Source: Candidatus Epulonipiscium sp.
Lineage (GTDB): Bacteria > Bacillota > Clostridia > Lachnospirales > Defluviitaleaceae
Length of the DNA stretch: 52,019 nt
NCBI GenBank assembly: GCA_012521395.1
Contig: JAAYML010000058.1
Span: 1 to 52,019, forward strand
Reading direction: 5' to 3'
A program made the position numbers and the translations under genes. Of this stretch, positions 42,480 to 50,897 are shown piece by piece (within the stretch, counting starts at the first letter, position 1; every line of letters begins with the position of its first letter). The notes under the pieces were generated by a model. That model did no database searches, was not told where the DNA came from, and worked only from the letters and a program-made list of their open reading frames with translations.

Positions 42480-43085
42480 TTGAAGACAATAGCAGAAAGA
42501 ATAAAAAACGGGGTTTTGGTTGAAAATCCAACCTTTGTTCAGGTAATAGGAATGTGTCCTACCTTAGCTGTAACGACAGCAGCAAAAAATGGAATAGGTA
42601 TGGGTTTAGCAACAACGGCGGTTTTGATTGGGTCTAATGTATTTATTTCTCTTTTAAGAAAATTCATTCCATCAAAGATCCGCATTCCTGCTTATATTGT
42701 GATTATAGCGAGTTTTGTGACTCTTGTAGAATTTCTGATGCAGGGATTTGTACCCGCTTTATATAAACAATTAGGTTTATTTATTCCTTTAATTGTTGTG
42801 AACTGTATTATTCTTGCAAGGGCTGAAGCCTATGCTTCAAAAAATGACATTTTAACTTCACTTTTTGATGGTTTAGGGATGGGACTTGGATTTACCCTGG
42901 CATTAACAGTAATTGGTTCTGTCAGGGAAATTTTAGGTGCAGGCCAATGGTTTGGTATTCAAATCATGCCTTCCTCCTATCAACCAGCGATTATCATGAT
43001 TTTAGCTCCCGGTGCATTCTTTACGTTAGGAATTTTAATGGCGATTCTAAATTACATCAGGAATAGAAATACGAAAAAAGCATAG
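42480..43085 (+). CDS. rnfE: Rnf complex subunit E
   Basis: RnfE is a polytopic membrane subunit with about six helices, homologous to NqrD. The 201-residue protein contains the family segments [17 protein letters not shown] and [13 protein letters not shown]. The start is TTG 42480, with an AAAGGAGG site (42467-42474) five bases before it. It is paired with RnfA, with which it forms the ion-translocating core. Confidence 0.93.
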   Translation: MKTIAERIKNGVLVENPTFVQVIGMCPTLAVTTAAKNGIGMGLATTAVLIGSNVFISLLRKFIPSKIRIPAYIVIIASFVTLVEFLMQGFVPALYKQLGLFIPLIVVNCIILARAEAYASKNDILTSLFDGLGMGLGFTLALTVIGSVREILGAGQWFGIQIMPSSYQPAIIMILAPGAFFTLGILMAILNYIRNRNTKKA

Positions 43086-43096
43086 GGGGAGTTACA

Positions 43097-43669
43097 ATGG
43101 AAATATTTATTATTTTTTTAAGTGCCATTTTAGTTAATAATTTTGTTTTATCAAGGTTTTTAGGGATTTGTCCTTTTCTTGGGGTTTCTAAAAAAGTAGA
43201 AACCGCCATAGGAATGGGTGTTGCAGTAACCTTTGTAATGACTTTAGCTTCATTTATTACTTATATTGTCTATCATTGGATGCTGGTACCACTTAGAATT
43301 ACCTATTTATACACCATTGCTTTTATCTTGGTTATTGCAGCTTTAGTACAATTTGTTGAAATGGTTATTCAAAAGACAAGTCCAACCCTTTATCAGGCTT
43401 TGGGTGTGTATCTTCCTCTTATTACAACCAACTGTGCTGTATTAGGGGTTGCTGTAATCAATATGAATGAAGGTTATAATTTAATTAAGAGTGTGATTAA
43501 TGGTTTTGGTGCAGCTTTAGGTTTTACCCTGGCAATTGTTTTATTTGCCGGAATCAGAGAAAGAATGGAGCATAATAACATTTTAAATGCATTTAAAGGT
43601 TTCCCGATTGCATTGATCACGGCAGGTTTAATGTCCATTGCTTTCTTAGGATTCCAGGGATTGCTTTAG
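43097..43669 (+). CDS. rnfA: Rnf complex subunit A
   Basis: RnfA is the NqrE-like partner of RnfE. The 190 residues form six predicted helices with the signature [19 protein letters not shown] and [10 protein letters not shown]. RnfA and RnfE together bind an Fe-S cluster in the membrane in known complexes. The gene begins 11 bases after rnfE. Confidence 0.94.
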   Translation: MEIFIIFLSAILVNNFVLSRFLGICPFLGVSKKVETAIGMGVAVTFVMTLASFITYIVYHWMLVPLRITYLYTIAFILVIAALVQFVEMVIQKTSPTLYQALGVYLPLITTNCAVLGVAVINMNEGYNLIKSVINGFGAALGFTLAIVLFAGIRERMEHNNILNAFKGFPIALITAGLMSIAFLGFQGLL

Positions 43670-43684
43670 AGAGGAGGGGAAACT

Positions 43685-44500
43685 GTGGATATAACAAGCA
43701 TTCTTTACCCGGTTATCAGTATAGGCGGTTTAGGTGTATTATTTGGAGCAGGTTTAGGTTATGCCTCAAAGAAATTTGCTGTAGAAGTAGATGAAAGGAT
43801 TCCTCAAGTGAGGGATCTGCTTCCTGGGGCAAACTGTGGTGGTTGTGGTTATGCGGGTTGTGATGCTTTTGCAAAGGCCGTTGTAGAAGAAGGTGTAGAT
43901 ATTTGTACTTGTTCAGTAAACAGTCCGGAAGCGATAGAAAAGATTGCTGCCCTTTTAGGTGTTGCGGCAGGTTGCAGTATAAAAAAAGTTGCTCAGGTAA
44001 AATGTAAAGGGACTTGCAGTAACAGTAAAAATAAATACGAATATTATGGTATTATGGACTGTCAGGACGCTGCAGCTACGCCCGGTGGTGGTGCAAAGGC
44101 CTGTAGTTATGGCTGTTTAGGCCTTGGAACTTGTAAAAAGGTTTGTATGTTTGATGCGATAAGAATAGAAGATGGCATTGCGGTGATTGATGAAGAGAAA
44201 TGTACGGGTTGTGGAAATTGCGTAGAAGCGTGTCCTAAAGCAGTGATTGAATTGGTTCCTCAAATTAATCAAGTGAGGGTTGTATGTAATTCAAAGGATA
44301 AAGGAAAAGATGTAAAAGAGGCCTGTTCAGTAGGTTGTATTGGCTGTAGCCTTTGTGTAAAGACTTGTGAATACAATGCCATTGATTTTAAAGATAATCT
44401 TGCTCATATTAAGTACGATCAATGTACTCAATGTATGGCTTGTGTTCAAAAATGTCCGACTAAAGTCATAGCTGGCCAGCTTGAATTAGCGGAACTATAA
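43685..44500 (+). CDS. rnfB: Rnf complex subunit B (ferredoxin-side, Fe-S)
   Basis: RnfB accepts electrons from reduced ferredoxin. The 271-residue protein begins with a single membrane helix, then a 4Fe-4S domain with C51-x2-C54-x4-C59 (NCGGCGYAGCDAF) and Cys74/76, followed by several ferredoxin-type clusters (CTGCGNCVEACPKAV, CIGCSLCVKTCEYNA, CTQCMACVQKCPTKV). The start is a GTG with a GAGGAGG site upstream. It closes the rnf operon before a strong terminator. Confidence 0.95.
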   Translation: MDITSILYPVISIGGLGVLFGAGLGYASKKFAVEVDERIPQVRDLLPGANCGGCGYAGCDAFAKAVVEEGVDICTCSVNSPEAIEKIAALLGVAAGCSIKKVAQVKCKGTCSNSKNKYEYYGIMDCQDAAATPGGGAKACSYGCLGLGTCKKVCMFDAIRIEDGIAVIDEEKCTGCGNCVEACPKAVIELVPQINQVRVVCNSKDKGKDVKEACSVGCIGCSLCVKTCEYNAIDFKDNLAHIKYDQCTQCMACVQKCPTKVIAGQLELAEL

Positions 44501-44515
44501 CCGTAAAAGGTTTCC

Positions 44516-44549
44516 GGTGCTTATTCTTTTGAGATAAGCACCATTTTTT
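44516..44549 (+). terminator. Terminator of the rnf operon
   Basis: GGTGCTTAT (44516-44524) pairs with ATAAGCACC (44534-44542), followed by A and then TTTTTT. Confidence 0.85.
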
Positions 44550-44615
44550 ATTGTTTTAATTCCTACGGGCTTGTGCTAAAATAGGTTAATAAATAATTTT
44601 TAGGAGTGATTTGCC

Positions 44616-44876
44616 TTGAATATAAAAAAGGGAAAGAACAACTGGGTATTATTTATTTTTATATTAATGGGTATTGTTATTGGAGGTTTTATTGGACATT
44701 ATTTAGGACAATTTCCATATTTTCAGTGGCTTAATTTTGGAAAAGAATTTGGCTTTCAGAAACCAGTTGCATTAGATCTGCAAATAATATATATCGAAAT
44801 TGCTTTAAAAATAGAAATAACAATTTCAAGTATATTAGGTGTTGTTGCGGCTATACTTATATATAGAAAAATATAG
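44616..44876 (+). CDS. DUF4321 family small membrane protein
   Basis: The 86-residue product matches DUF4321, small membrane proteins of Clostridia found next to maf, radC and mreB. It has an N-terminal helix (about 11-30, VLFIFILMGIVIGGFIGHYL) and a C-terminal helix (about 63-83), so two membrane passes with a short loop outside. The function is unknown; a link to envelope growth is suggested only by location. The start is TTG 44616 with an AGGAG site. Confidence 0.75.
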   Translation: MNIKKGKNNWVLFIFILMGIVIGGFIGHYLGQFPYFQWLNFGKEFGFQKPVALDLQIIYIEIALKIEITISSILGVVAAILIYRKI

Positions 44877-44918
44877 CAATCAATGGTACAAGTTTATAAA
44901 GCAGGTGGTGTAGTTTTT

Positions 44919-45521
44919 ATGGAGAAAATTATTTTAGCATCCGCTTCACCAAGAAGAAAGATGCTTTTAAATCAAATAGGAGTTTCTTTCGAGGTTATGG
45001 TGAGTGATGTAGAGGAAAAAATTAATTATGAACTTCCTCCAGACGAACTGGTTAAAGAATTATCCAGGCAAAAGGCGATGAATGTAGCCAAAAGATTGGG
45101 AGAAGGTTTTTTAGTGATTGGTGCTGATACGGTTGTGGTCTTTGATGGAAAAATTCTTGGAAAACCTAAAGATAAAGAAGATGCTTTTAAAATGCTTTTC
45201 ATGCTTCAGGGACATTGGCATGAAGTATATACAGGGGTGACTATTATTAAGACAAAAGATATGTTAGTGGAATCAGACTGTGAAAAAACGGAAGTTTATA
45301 TGAGAAAACTATCTTCTTCCCTAATTAATCAGTATATTAACACAGGAGAACCTTTGGATAAAGCAGGTGCATATGGCATACAAGAAAAAGGCGGACTTTT
45401 TATTGATAAAATAAACGGAGATTACAATAATGTCGTTGGTCTGCCTGTAAAATTAATTGTGGCTTTAGCAGAAAAAATGGGGGTGGATTTATACCAAAAT
45501 ATTTTTAAAATCAGGAGTTGA
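44919..45521 (+). CDS. maf: Maf-type nucleoside triphosphate pyrophosphatase
   Basis: Maf proteins hydrolyse non-canonical or canonical nucleoside triphosphates to monophosphates and affect septum formation. The 200-residue protein starts MEKIILASASPRRKMLL (signature SASPRR), and has GADTVVVFDGKILGKP and the DKAGAYGIQ motif. These suggest the dTTP/UTP-type activity (YhdE/Maf1-like), an inference. ATG 44919 is supported by the family start; the frame is open 12 codons earlier but without homology. radC follows after 5 bases. Confidence 0.92.
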   Translation: MEKIILASASPRRKMLLNQIGVSFEVMVSDVEEKINYELPPDELVKELSRQKAMNVAKRLGEGFLVIGADTVVVFDGKILGKPKDKEDAFKMLFMLQGHWHEVYTGVTIIKTKDMLVESDCEKTEVYMRKLSSSLINQYINTGEPLDKAGAYGIQEKGGLFIDKINGDYNNVVGLPVKLIVALAEKMGVDLYQNIFKIRS

Positions 45522-45526
45522 GAAAA

Positions 45527-46231
45527 GTGACTGTTTCAAATGAGGTACATATGTCTATGAAGGATTTACCGAAGTTGGAAAGACCTTATGAAAAGTTAGA
45601 GTATTTTGGTCCACAAGCTTTATCCGAAGCTGAATTATTGGCCATTATTTTCAGGACTGGATCCCGAGAGTTAAGGGCGGTGGAGTTGGCACAGAGATTA
45701 CTGGCTTTAGAAAAAGAGGAAGGGATTTATGGCTTGTACCAATATAGTCTGGATGAATTAATGAAGGTGAAAGGAATTGGCAGGGTCAAAGCTATTCAAG
45801 TTAAAGCGGTTTTGGAATTATCAAAGAGGATTTCAAAACATCAGGCCAGTTTAAAATACCGGATTAATTCCCCGGGAAGTATTGCTTTAATTTATATGGA
45901 AGAAATGCGCTATTTAAAACAAGAGCATTTTAAAATTATATTATTGGATACAAAAAACCAGATAATAGGTTGTCAGGAAGTCAGCAAAGGAAGTATCAAT
46001 TCTTCCATAGTCCATCCAAGAGAAGTATTTAAATATGCTATAAAGAAAAGTGCAGTAAGTATTATCATGTTGCATAATCATCCCAGTGGGGATCCAGCTC
46101 CCAGCCAGGAAGACATTAAGGTTACTGAAAGGATGAAAGAAGCAGGAGAACTGATCGGCATTCATGTGCTCGATCATATTATTATTGGGGACGGGGTTTA
46201 TGTGAGTTTAAAAGAAAGAGGCATTATATAG
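45527..46231 (+). CDS. radC: RadC/JAB-domain protein
   Basis: RadC-family proteins have an N-terminal UPF0758 helix-hairpin-helix region (SEAELLAIIFRTG, VKGIGRVKAIQ) and a C-terminal JAB1/MPN metalloprotease-like domain with HNHPSGDPAPSQED, the H-x-H-x(10)-D zinc motif. The name comes from an old misassignment to DNA repair; the true function is unclear. I prefer GTG 45527, since the AGGAG site at 45513-45517 touches a TTG at 45518. The product has 234 residues. The maf-radC-mreB order is conserved in Firmicutes. Confidence 0.9.
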   Translation: MTVSNEVHMSMKDLPKLERPYEKLEYFGPQALSEAELLAIIFRTGSRELRAVELAQRLLALEKEEGIYGLYQYSLDELMKVKGIGRVKAIQVKAVLELSKRISKHQASLKYRINSPGSIALIYMEEMRYLKQEHFKIILLDTKNQIIGCQEVSKGSINSSIVHPREVFKYAIKKSAVSIIMLHNHPSGDPAPSQEDIKVTERMKEAGELIGIHVLDHIIIGDGVYVSLKERGII

Positions 46232-46252
46232 ACTGAAAAAATACTAAAGCTT

Positions 46253-46287
46253 AAGGACTTAAGCAATTATTGTTTATGTCCTTTTTA
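46253..46287 (+). terminator. Terminator between radC and mreB
   Basis: AAGGAC (46253-46258) pairs with GTCCTT (46278-46283), and an inner TAAGCAA/TTGTTTA extends the stem past one T-T mismatch. TTT follows. Confidence 0.65.
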
Positions 46288-46358
46288 AGTTTTCGATATT
46301 TTTTGTTGAAAAAAATAATAAAAAGGGTTATGATGATACTAGCATAGGGAAAGATGTT

Positions 46359-46425
46359 AATGATAATATCATTGTCATTAATTTTGTATATAAATTGTAG
46401 CTAGACTAAATAATATTAGTATAAT
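46359..46425 (+). promoter_or_regulatory. Palindrome and -10 element upstream of mreB
   Basis: AATGATA-A-TATCATT (46359-46373) is a perfect palindrome around a single central base. A perfect TATAAT lies at 46420-46425, 57 bases before mreB, but I see no clear -35 box at the standard distance (TTGTAG at 46395-46400 is 19 bases away). The remaining gap is AT-rich. Confidence 0.35.
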
Positions 46426-46481
46426 TTTTTTAATACACTCTTATTGTGGCATTAATTTTTGGATGACTAGGAGGAAAAGTT

Positions 46482-47501
46482 ATGTTTTTTTCAAGAGATT
46501 TAGGTATAGATTTAGGAACAGCTAATACGCTGGTATTTGTTAAAGGTAAAGGAATTATTGTTAATGAACCTTCAGTGGTCGCTGAAAATAAAACAACAAA
46601 AGAGATTTTAGCTGTTGGTGATGAAGCAAAACAAATGATAGGAAGAACACCTGGTACAATTGTTGCCACAAGGCCTTTAAAAGATGGTGTTATTGCAGAT
46701 TTTGCTACAACTGAAGCTATGTTGAAATATTTCATAGGGAAAGCTTATAAAAAAGGGCTTTTTACTGGCAAGCCAAGAGTAATTATTTGTGTTCCTTCAG
46801 GGGTTACGGCAGTAGAAATGCGGGCCGTTTATGATGCTGCGAGAAATGCTGGTGCAAAAGAAGCCCACCTGATTGAAGAACCTATGGCAGCAGCCATTGG
46901 TGCAGGGCTCCCCGTTGGAGATCCTACAGGAAGTATGGTTGTGGATATTGGAGGAGGTACCAGTGAAGTAGCCATTATTTCCTTAGGGGGAATCGTAACC
47001 AGTAAATCTCTGAGGGTAGCCGGGGATGAGATAGACGAATATATTGTTAATTATATAAAGAAAGAGTACAATCTTATGATTGGAGAGCGTACGGCAGAAG
47101 ACATTAAAATGACCATTGGTGCTGCTTTTCCAAAAGAAAGAGAGGAAAGTAAAGAAATAAGAGGCAGGGATTTGGTTACAGGACTTCCCAAAACTCTGAA
47201 GATAACTTCCACTGAAATTATGGAAGCGATTAGAGATCCAATTAATGCAATTGTTGATGCAATAAAATATACTTTAGAAAAAACCCCTCCTGAACTGGCG
47301 GCAGACATTATGGAATCAGGTATTATGCTAACAGGTGGAGGTGCTCTGCTTTCAGGATTTGATAAAAAGATTTCCCAGGAGACAGGCATGCCTGTACGGA
47401 TTGCTGAAGAGCCTTTAAATTGCGTCGCTTTAGGAACAGGTCTTGCCTTAGAACAAATTGAGACCTTAAGAAATATCTTGATATCTCCTAAAAAAATTTA
47501 G
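46482..47501 (+). CDS. mreB: Rod shape-determining protein MreB
   Basis: MreB is the actin-like cytoskeletal ATPase that guides wall synthesis along the cell side. The 339 residues show the phosphate-1 motif [10 protein letters not shown], the phosphate-2 motif [12 protein letters not shown], the connecting [15 protein letters not shown] segment, and the adenosine motif [13 protein letters not shown]. The N-terminus FFSRDLGI may be a short amphipathic membrane anchor. It heads the mreBCD genes. Confidence 0.97.
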   Translation: MFFSRDLGIDLGTANTLVFVKGKGIIVNEPSVVAENKTTKEILAVGDEAKQMIGRTPGTIVATRPLKDGVIADFATTEAMLKYFIGKAYKKGLFTGKPRVIICVPSGVTAVEMRAVYDAARNAGAKEAHLIEEPMAAAIGAGLPVGDPTGSMVVDIGGGTSEVAIISLGGIVTSKSLRVAGDEIDEYIVNYIKKEYNLMIGERTAEDIKMTIGAAFPKEREESKEIRGRDLVTGLPKTLKITSTEIMEAIRDPINAIVDAIKYTLEKTPPELAADIMESGIMLTGGGALLSGFDKKISQETGMPVRIAEEPLNCVALGTGLALEQIETLRNILISPKKI

Positions 47502-47528
47502 TAAATTTATTGATAGGAGAGAGAGTTC

Positions 47529-48386
47529 GTGAGACGCTCATTTAAAATTAAAGAAAAATATGTGATTGTAATTGTTACAATTGTTTTATTAATTACAATC
47601 ATTTTGACTGCCGGTAAAAGGTATAATATTACCTTTATTGAAAAAGGCCTGGGTTATATTGTTATGCCTGTTCAAAAGACTTTTAGCAGTGTGGGGGAAT
47701 GGATCAGCGATCAGATATATTTTATCAAAAATATTAAAGAACTTGAAAAGCAAAATACTGAGCTGGCTAAAAAGGTGGATGAATTGTCTTATGAAAATAA
47801 GATTTTGCAGCAGTATAAAGATGAAAATACCCGTTTACGAAAACTATTGGAATTAGATAAAAAATACCCAGATTATCCTAAAATAGGCGCTGAAATAATT
47901 GGGAAAGATCCTGGAAACTGGTATAATGTATTTTTAATTGATAAAGGCAGCAATGATGGCTTAGAAGTTGATATGGTTGTTCTTTCAGGAAATGGCCTTG
48001 TAGGGCATATTATAGAAGTTGCTCCCAATTATTCTAAGGTATTATCCATCATTGATGACCGGAATGCAGTGAGTTCAAAAGTATTAAGAACAGGGGATTT
48101 GGGTATTGTTAAAGGAGATTTGACCTTATTAAATGAAGGTTTGTGTAAAATGGAATATGTAGATGCTGAGGCAGATATTATTGTTGGAGATGAAATTGTG
48201 ACTTCTAATTTAAGTGATATTTATCCGCCAGGCATCATGATTGGTGTTGTTAAAGAAATTGAAACAGAAAGCCATGGACTCACCAAGTATGCGCTTATTG
48301 AACCTGTAGTAGATTTTCGGCACCTTGAAGAAGTCTTAGTCATTAATATGAAATGGAACAAAAAAGATGATGCAACAAAGGAGTAA
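47529..48386 (+). CDS. mreC: Rod shape-determining protein MreC
   Basis: MreC links MreB to the wall-synthesis enzymes. The 285-residue product has an N-terminal membrane helix (about 12-28), a coiled coil (about 65-105, IKELEKQNTELAKKVDELSYE) and two beta-barrel domains (ending around VVDFRHLEEVLVI), typical for the family. The start is GTG 47529 after GAGAGAG. It is followed by mreD with 5 bases in between. Confidence 0.94.
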   Translation: MRRSFKIKEKYVIVIVTIVLLITIILTAGKRYNITFIEKGLGYIVMPVQKTFSSVGEWISDQIYFIKNIKELEKQNTELAKKVDELSYENKILQQYKDENTRLRKLLELDKKYPDYPKIGAEIIGKDPGNWYNVFLIDKGSNDGLEVDMVVLSGNGLVGHIIEVAPNYSKVLSIIDDRNAVSSKVLRTGDLGIVKGDLTLLNEGLCKMEYVDAEADIIVGDEIVTSNLSDIYPPGIMIGVVKEIETESHGLTKYALIEPVVDFRHLEEVLVINMKWNKKDDATKE

Positions 48387-48391
48387 TTTAA

Positions 48392-48910
48392 TTGCGTCGG
48401 ATATTAGCCATAACAGTCATTTTATTGCTTACTAATATTTTACAGGGGACATATTTTCAAGGCCTTGAAATAAGAGGTATTGTCCCTAATTTCTATATTA
48501 TTATTATCGTATCTTTTGCTTTACTAAGGGGAAGTAAAGAAGGTGCTATTGTTGGTTTTTTTGCAGGTCTGTTACAAGATATTTATTATGGAACATCCAT
48601 TGGATTTTACGCCCTTTTAGGTGTTTACATAGGGTATTTTTCAGGCAAATTAAACAAAAGTTTTTATAGGGAAAGTTTTTTTCTTCCTCTTATTTTAACG
48701 ATTGTCAGTAGCTTTTTTTATGATATGGCCATTTACATATTTACTTATTTAATAAGAGGAAGGATTCAGATATCTTATTATTTTTATAATATCATTCTTC
48801 CGGGTATGGTTTATACAGGCGTCTTTTCTTTATTTGTTTATCAAGGCATTTATTATATCAATGAAAAATTAGAAATCCGGGAAAAAAAGTACAGGAATTT
48901 TTTCAAATAA
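48392..48910 (+). CDS. mreD: Rod shape-determining protein MreD
   Basis: MreD is a small polytopic membrane protein of the elongasome. The 172 residues give five or six hydrophobic helices, with the family segment GIVPNFYIIIIVSFALLRG and GFFAGLLQDIYYG. The TTG start at 48392 follows AAGGAG. In most relatives the penicillin-binding protein gene mrdA follows; here minC starts 37 bases later, with no room for it. Confidence 0.9.
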   Translation: MRRILAITVILLLTNILQGTYFQGLEIRGIVPNFYIIIIVSFALLRGSKEGAIVGFFAGLLQDIYYGTSIGFYALLGVYIGYFSGKLNKSFYRESFFLPLILTIVSSFFYDMAIYIFTYLIRGRIQISYYFYNIILPGMVYTGVFSLFVYQGIYYINEKLEIREKKYRNFFK

Positions 48911-48947
48911 GTCCAAAGTCTATTAAAGGCTTAAAGGTGGGGAAAAT

Positions 48948-49634
48948 ATGATCAATGATAATTCTGTTATCTTTAAAGGAACCAAAAATGGATTAACAAT
49001 CTTATTAAGCCCTGATATAGATTTTAATATTTTAAAAAATCATTTAGAAAAAAAAATAGAAGATGCTAAAGATTTTTTTAAAGATGCTAAAACCAGCATT
49101 ATGTTTAAAGGCAGAGATTTAACGGAAGAAGAAGAATATCAGCTTCTGCAAATTATTACGAAGAAGACGGAGCTGAACATTAGTTATATTTTTGATGAAG
49201 AAACCAGTATAGATATGCCTGAAAAGATCGAAAAATCATTAAGGTCTGTTCAATTAAATGATGAAAGAGAGCAAATTGACAAAACAAAGTATTATAAAGG
49301 GACCATCCGCTCCGGACAATGTCTGGAATTTGATGGCAGCGTAGTGGTCATTGGTGACGTTAATCCAGGAGGAGAAATTTATGCAGAAGGCAATATTATC
49401 ATTCTTGGTTCATTAAAAGGCATTGTTCATGCTGGGTGTAAAGGTTATGATAAAGCCTTTATTGCTGCTTTGATCATGAAGCCTATGCAGCTTAGGATAT
49501 GCAATATTATTACAAGATCTCCTGATAATCCGGATTATAGTACTCATGCAAAGGTATTTCCTCAGGTTGCCTATTTATCGGATGGGAATATATATATCGA
49601 ACCAATTGATTATAAATTATTAGAAAATTTGTGA
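48948..49634 (+). CDS. minC: Septum site-determining protein MinC
   Basis: MinC prevents FtsZ polymerisation away from mid-cell. The 228-residue protein has an N-terminal FtsZ-inhibiting domain (about 1-100) and a C-terminal beta-helix domain (about 115-215) with the repeating glycine turns of GSVVVIGDVNPGGEIYAEGN and ILGSLKGIVHAG, which bind MinD. ATG 48948 has a GGTGGGG site upstream. The min genes follow directly on mreD. The 116-base gap before minD is AT-rich without a clear promoter. Confidence 0.93.
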   Translation: MINDNSVIFKGTKNGLTILLSPDIDFNILKNHLEKKIEDAKDFFKDAKTSIMFKGRDLTEEEEYQLLQIITKKTELNISYIFDEETSIDMPEKIEKSLRSVQLNDEREQIDKTKYYKGTIRSGQCLEFDGSVVVIGDVNPGGEIYAEGNIIILGSLKGIVHAGCKGYDKAFIAALIMKPMQLRICNIITRSPDNPDYSTHAKVFPQVAYLSDGNIYIEPIDYKLLENL

Positions 49635-49750
49635 CTTTTATAATTATATGGTTTTTTTTGTAAAAATAAAATGGGTGCATTTTACTTCATTATCTGTTAA
49701 AATAATATTATTAGATTTAGATTATGTTTTGCCAACAAGGGGGAAATAAC

Positions 49751-50548
49751 ATGAGTCAGGTTATTGTTGTTACTTCAGGTAAGGGGGGCGTTGGAAAAAC
49801 TACGACAACGGCTAATATTGGAACCGGACTTGCATTAAAAGGTCACAAAGTTGTATTACTGGATGCAGATATTGGACTTAGAAATTTAGATGTTGTGATG
49901 GGATTAGAAAATCGGATTGTTTATGATTTAATTGATGTTTTAGAGGGGCATTGCAGAATTAAGCAAGCACTTATTAAGGACAAGCGTTATTCAGGATTAT
50001 ATTTGCTTCCTGCAGCCCAAACCCGGGACAAAACGGCAGTAAATCCTGAGCAAATGCAAAAATTGTGCAGTCAATTGAAAGAAGAATATGATTATGTTAT
50101 TATTGATTGTCCTGCAGGTATTGAACAGGGCTTTAAAAATGCCATAGCTGGTGCGGATAAGGCTATTGTTGTTACAACACCTGAAGTATCTGCCGTAAGA
50201 GATGCAGACCGTATTATTGGCCTTTTAGAAGCAAGTGAATTAAGAAATCCAACCCTTATTTTAAATCGTATTCGTATGAATATGGTTAAACGGGGCGACA
50301 TGATGGCCATGGAAGATGTTGTAGAAATTTTAGCAGTTGATTTACTAGGTGTTGTTCCTGATGATGAGAATATTGTTATCTCAACAAACCGTGGAGAGCC
50401 TGCAGTTACTAATCCAGACTCTTTAGCAGGACAAGCCTTTAGAAATATTGTTGAACGCCTTTTAGGCAACAATGTTCCTCTTTTAGATTTGGATATAAAT
50501 GAAGGTTTTATGGATAAGATTAAAAAATTATTTGGAATAGGTAATTAA
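49751..50548 (+). CDS. minD: Septum site-determining protein MinD
   Basis: MinD is a membrane-binding ATPase of the ParA/MinD group that recruits MinC. The 265-residue protein shows the deviant Walker A K11-G-G-V-G-K-T (SGKGGVGKTT), the switch segment DADIGLRNLDVVMGL, DCPAGIEQGF, and a C-terminal amphipathic helix (GFMDKIKKLFGIG) that inserts into the membrane. ATG 49751 follows GGGGGAAA. minE follows after 15 bases. Confidence 0.97.
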   Translation: MSQVIVVTSGKGGVGKTTTTANIGTGLALKGHKVVLLDADIGLRNLDVVMGLENRIVYDLIDVLEGHCRIKQALIKDKRYSGLYLLPAAQTRDKTAVNPEQMQKLCSQLKEEYDYVIIDCPAGIEQGFKNAIAGADKAIVVTTPEVSAVRDADRIIGLLEASELRNPTLILNRIRMNMVKRGDMMAMEDVVEILAVDLLGVVPDDENIVISTNRGEPAVTNPDSLAGQAFRNIVERLLGNNVPLLDLDINEGFMDKIKKLFGIGN

Positions 50549-50563
50549 AGGATGTGAATTACC

Positions 50564-50845
50564 ATGGATTTATTCAGTTTTTTTAGCCGGAAACCAAGCT
50601 CAAAGGATGTTGCAAAGGACAGACTAAAATTATTACTTATTCATGACAGAATTAATTGTTCTCCCGACCTTTTAGAAATGATGAAAACGGACATTATTAA
50701 GGTAATTTCCAATTATATGGACATTGATGAAGATGAGTTGGATATACAAATTGGTCAAACGAAGGCAGAAGGTTCAGATGGTACGGTTCCAGTATTGTAT
50801 GCAAATATTCCCATTAAAAATGTGCGCAAAGTGGGTAATCAATAA
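50564..50845 (+). CDS. minE: Cell division topological specificity factor MinE
   Basis: MinE stimulates MinD ATPase and creates the oscillation or gradient that frees mid-cell. The 93 residues show an N-terminal membrane-targeting stretch (MDLFSFFSRK), the anti-MinCD helix (about 14-34, SKDVAKDRLKLLLIHDR) and a beta-rich dimerisation domain (DELDIQIGQT to VLYANIPIKNV). The ATG has a weak AGGATG site upstream. Its presence implies an E. coli-like MinDE system, rather than only the DivIVA/MinJ system of Bacillus. Confidence 0.93.
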   Translation: MDLFSFFSRKPSSKDVAKDRLKLLLIHDRINCSPDLLEMMKTDIIKVISNYMDIDEDELDIQIGQTKAEGSDGTVPVLYANIPIKNVRKVGNQ

Positions 50846-50849
50846 AATT

Positions 50850-50875
50850 TTAAGCAGGAATATATTCCTGCTTAA
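50850..50875. repeat. 26-bp perfect palindrome between minE and rodA
   Basis: TTAAGCAGGAATA and its exact complement follow without any spacer (50850-50862 / 50863-50875). A T-run is lacking, so it may attenuate, stabilise mRNA or bind a regulator rather than terminate. Confidence 0.65.
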
Positions 50876-50897
50876 TTCATTATGAAAGGCGATCAGT

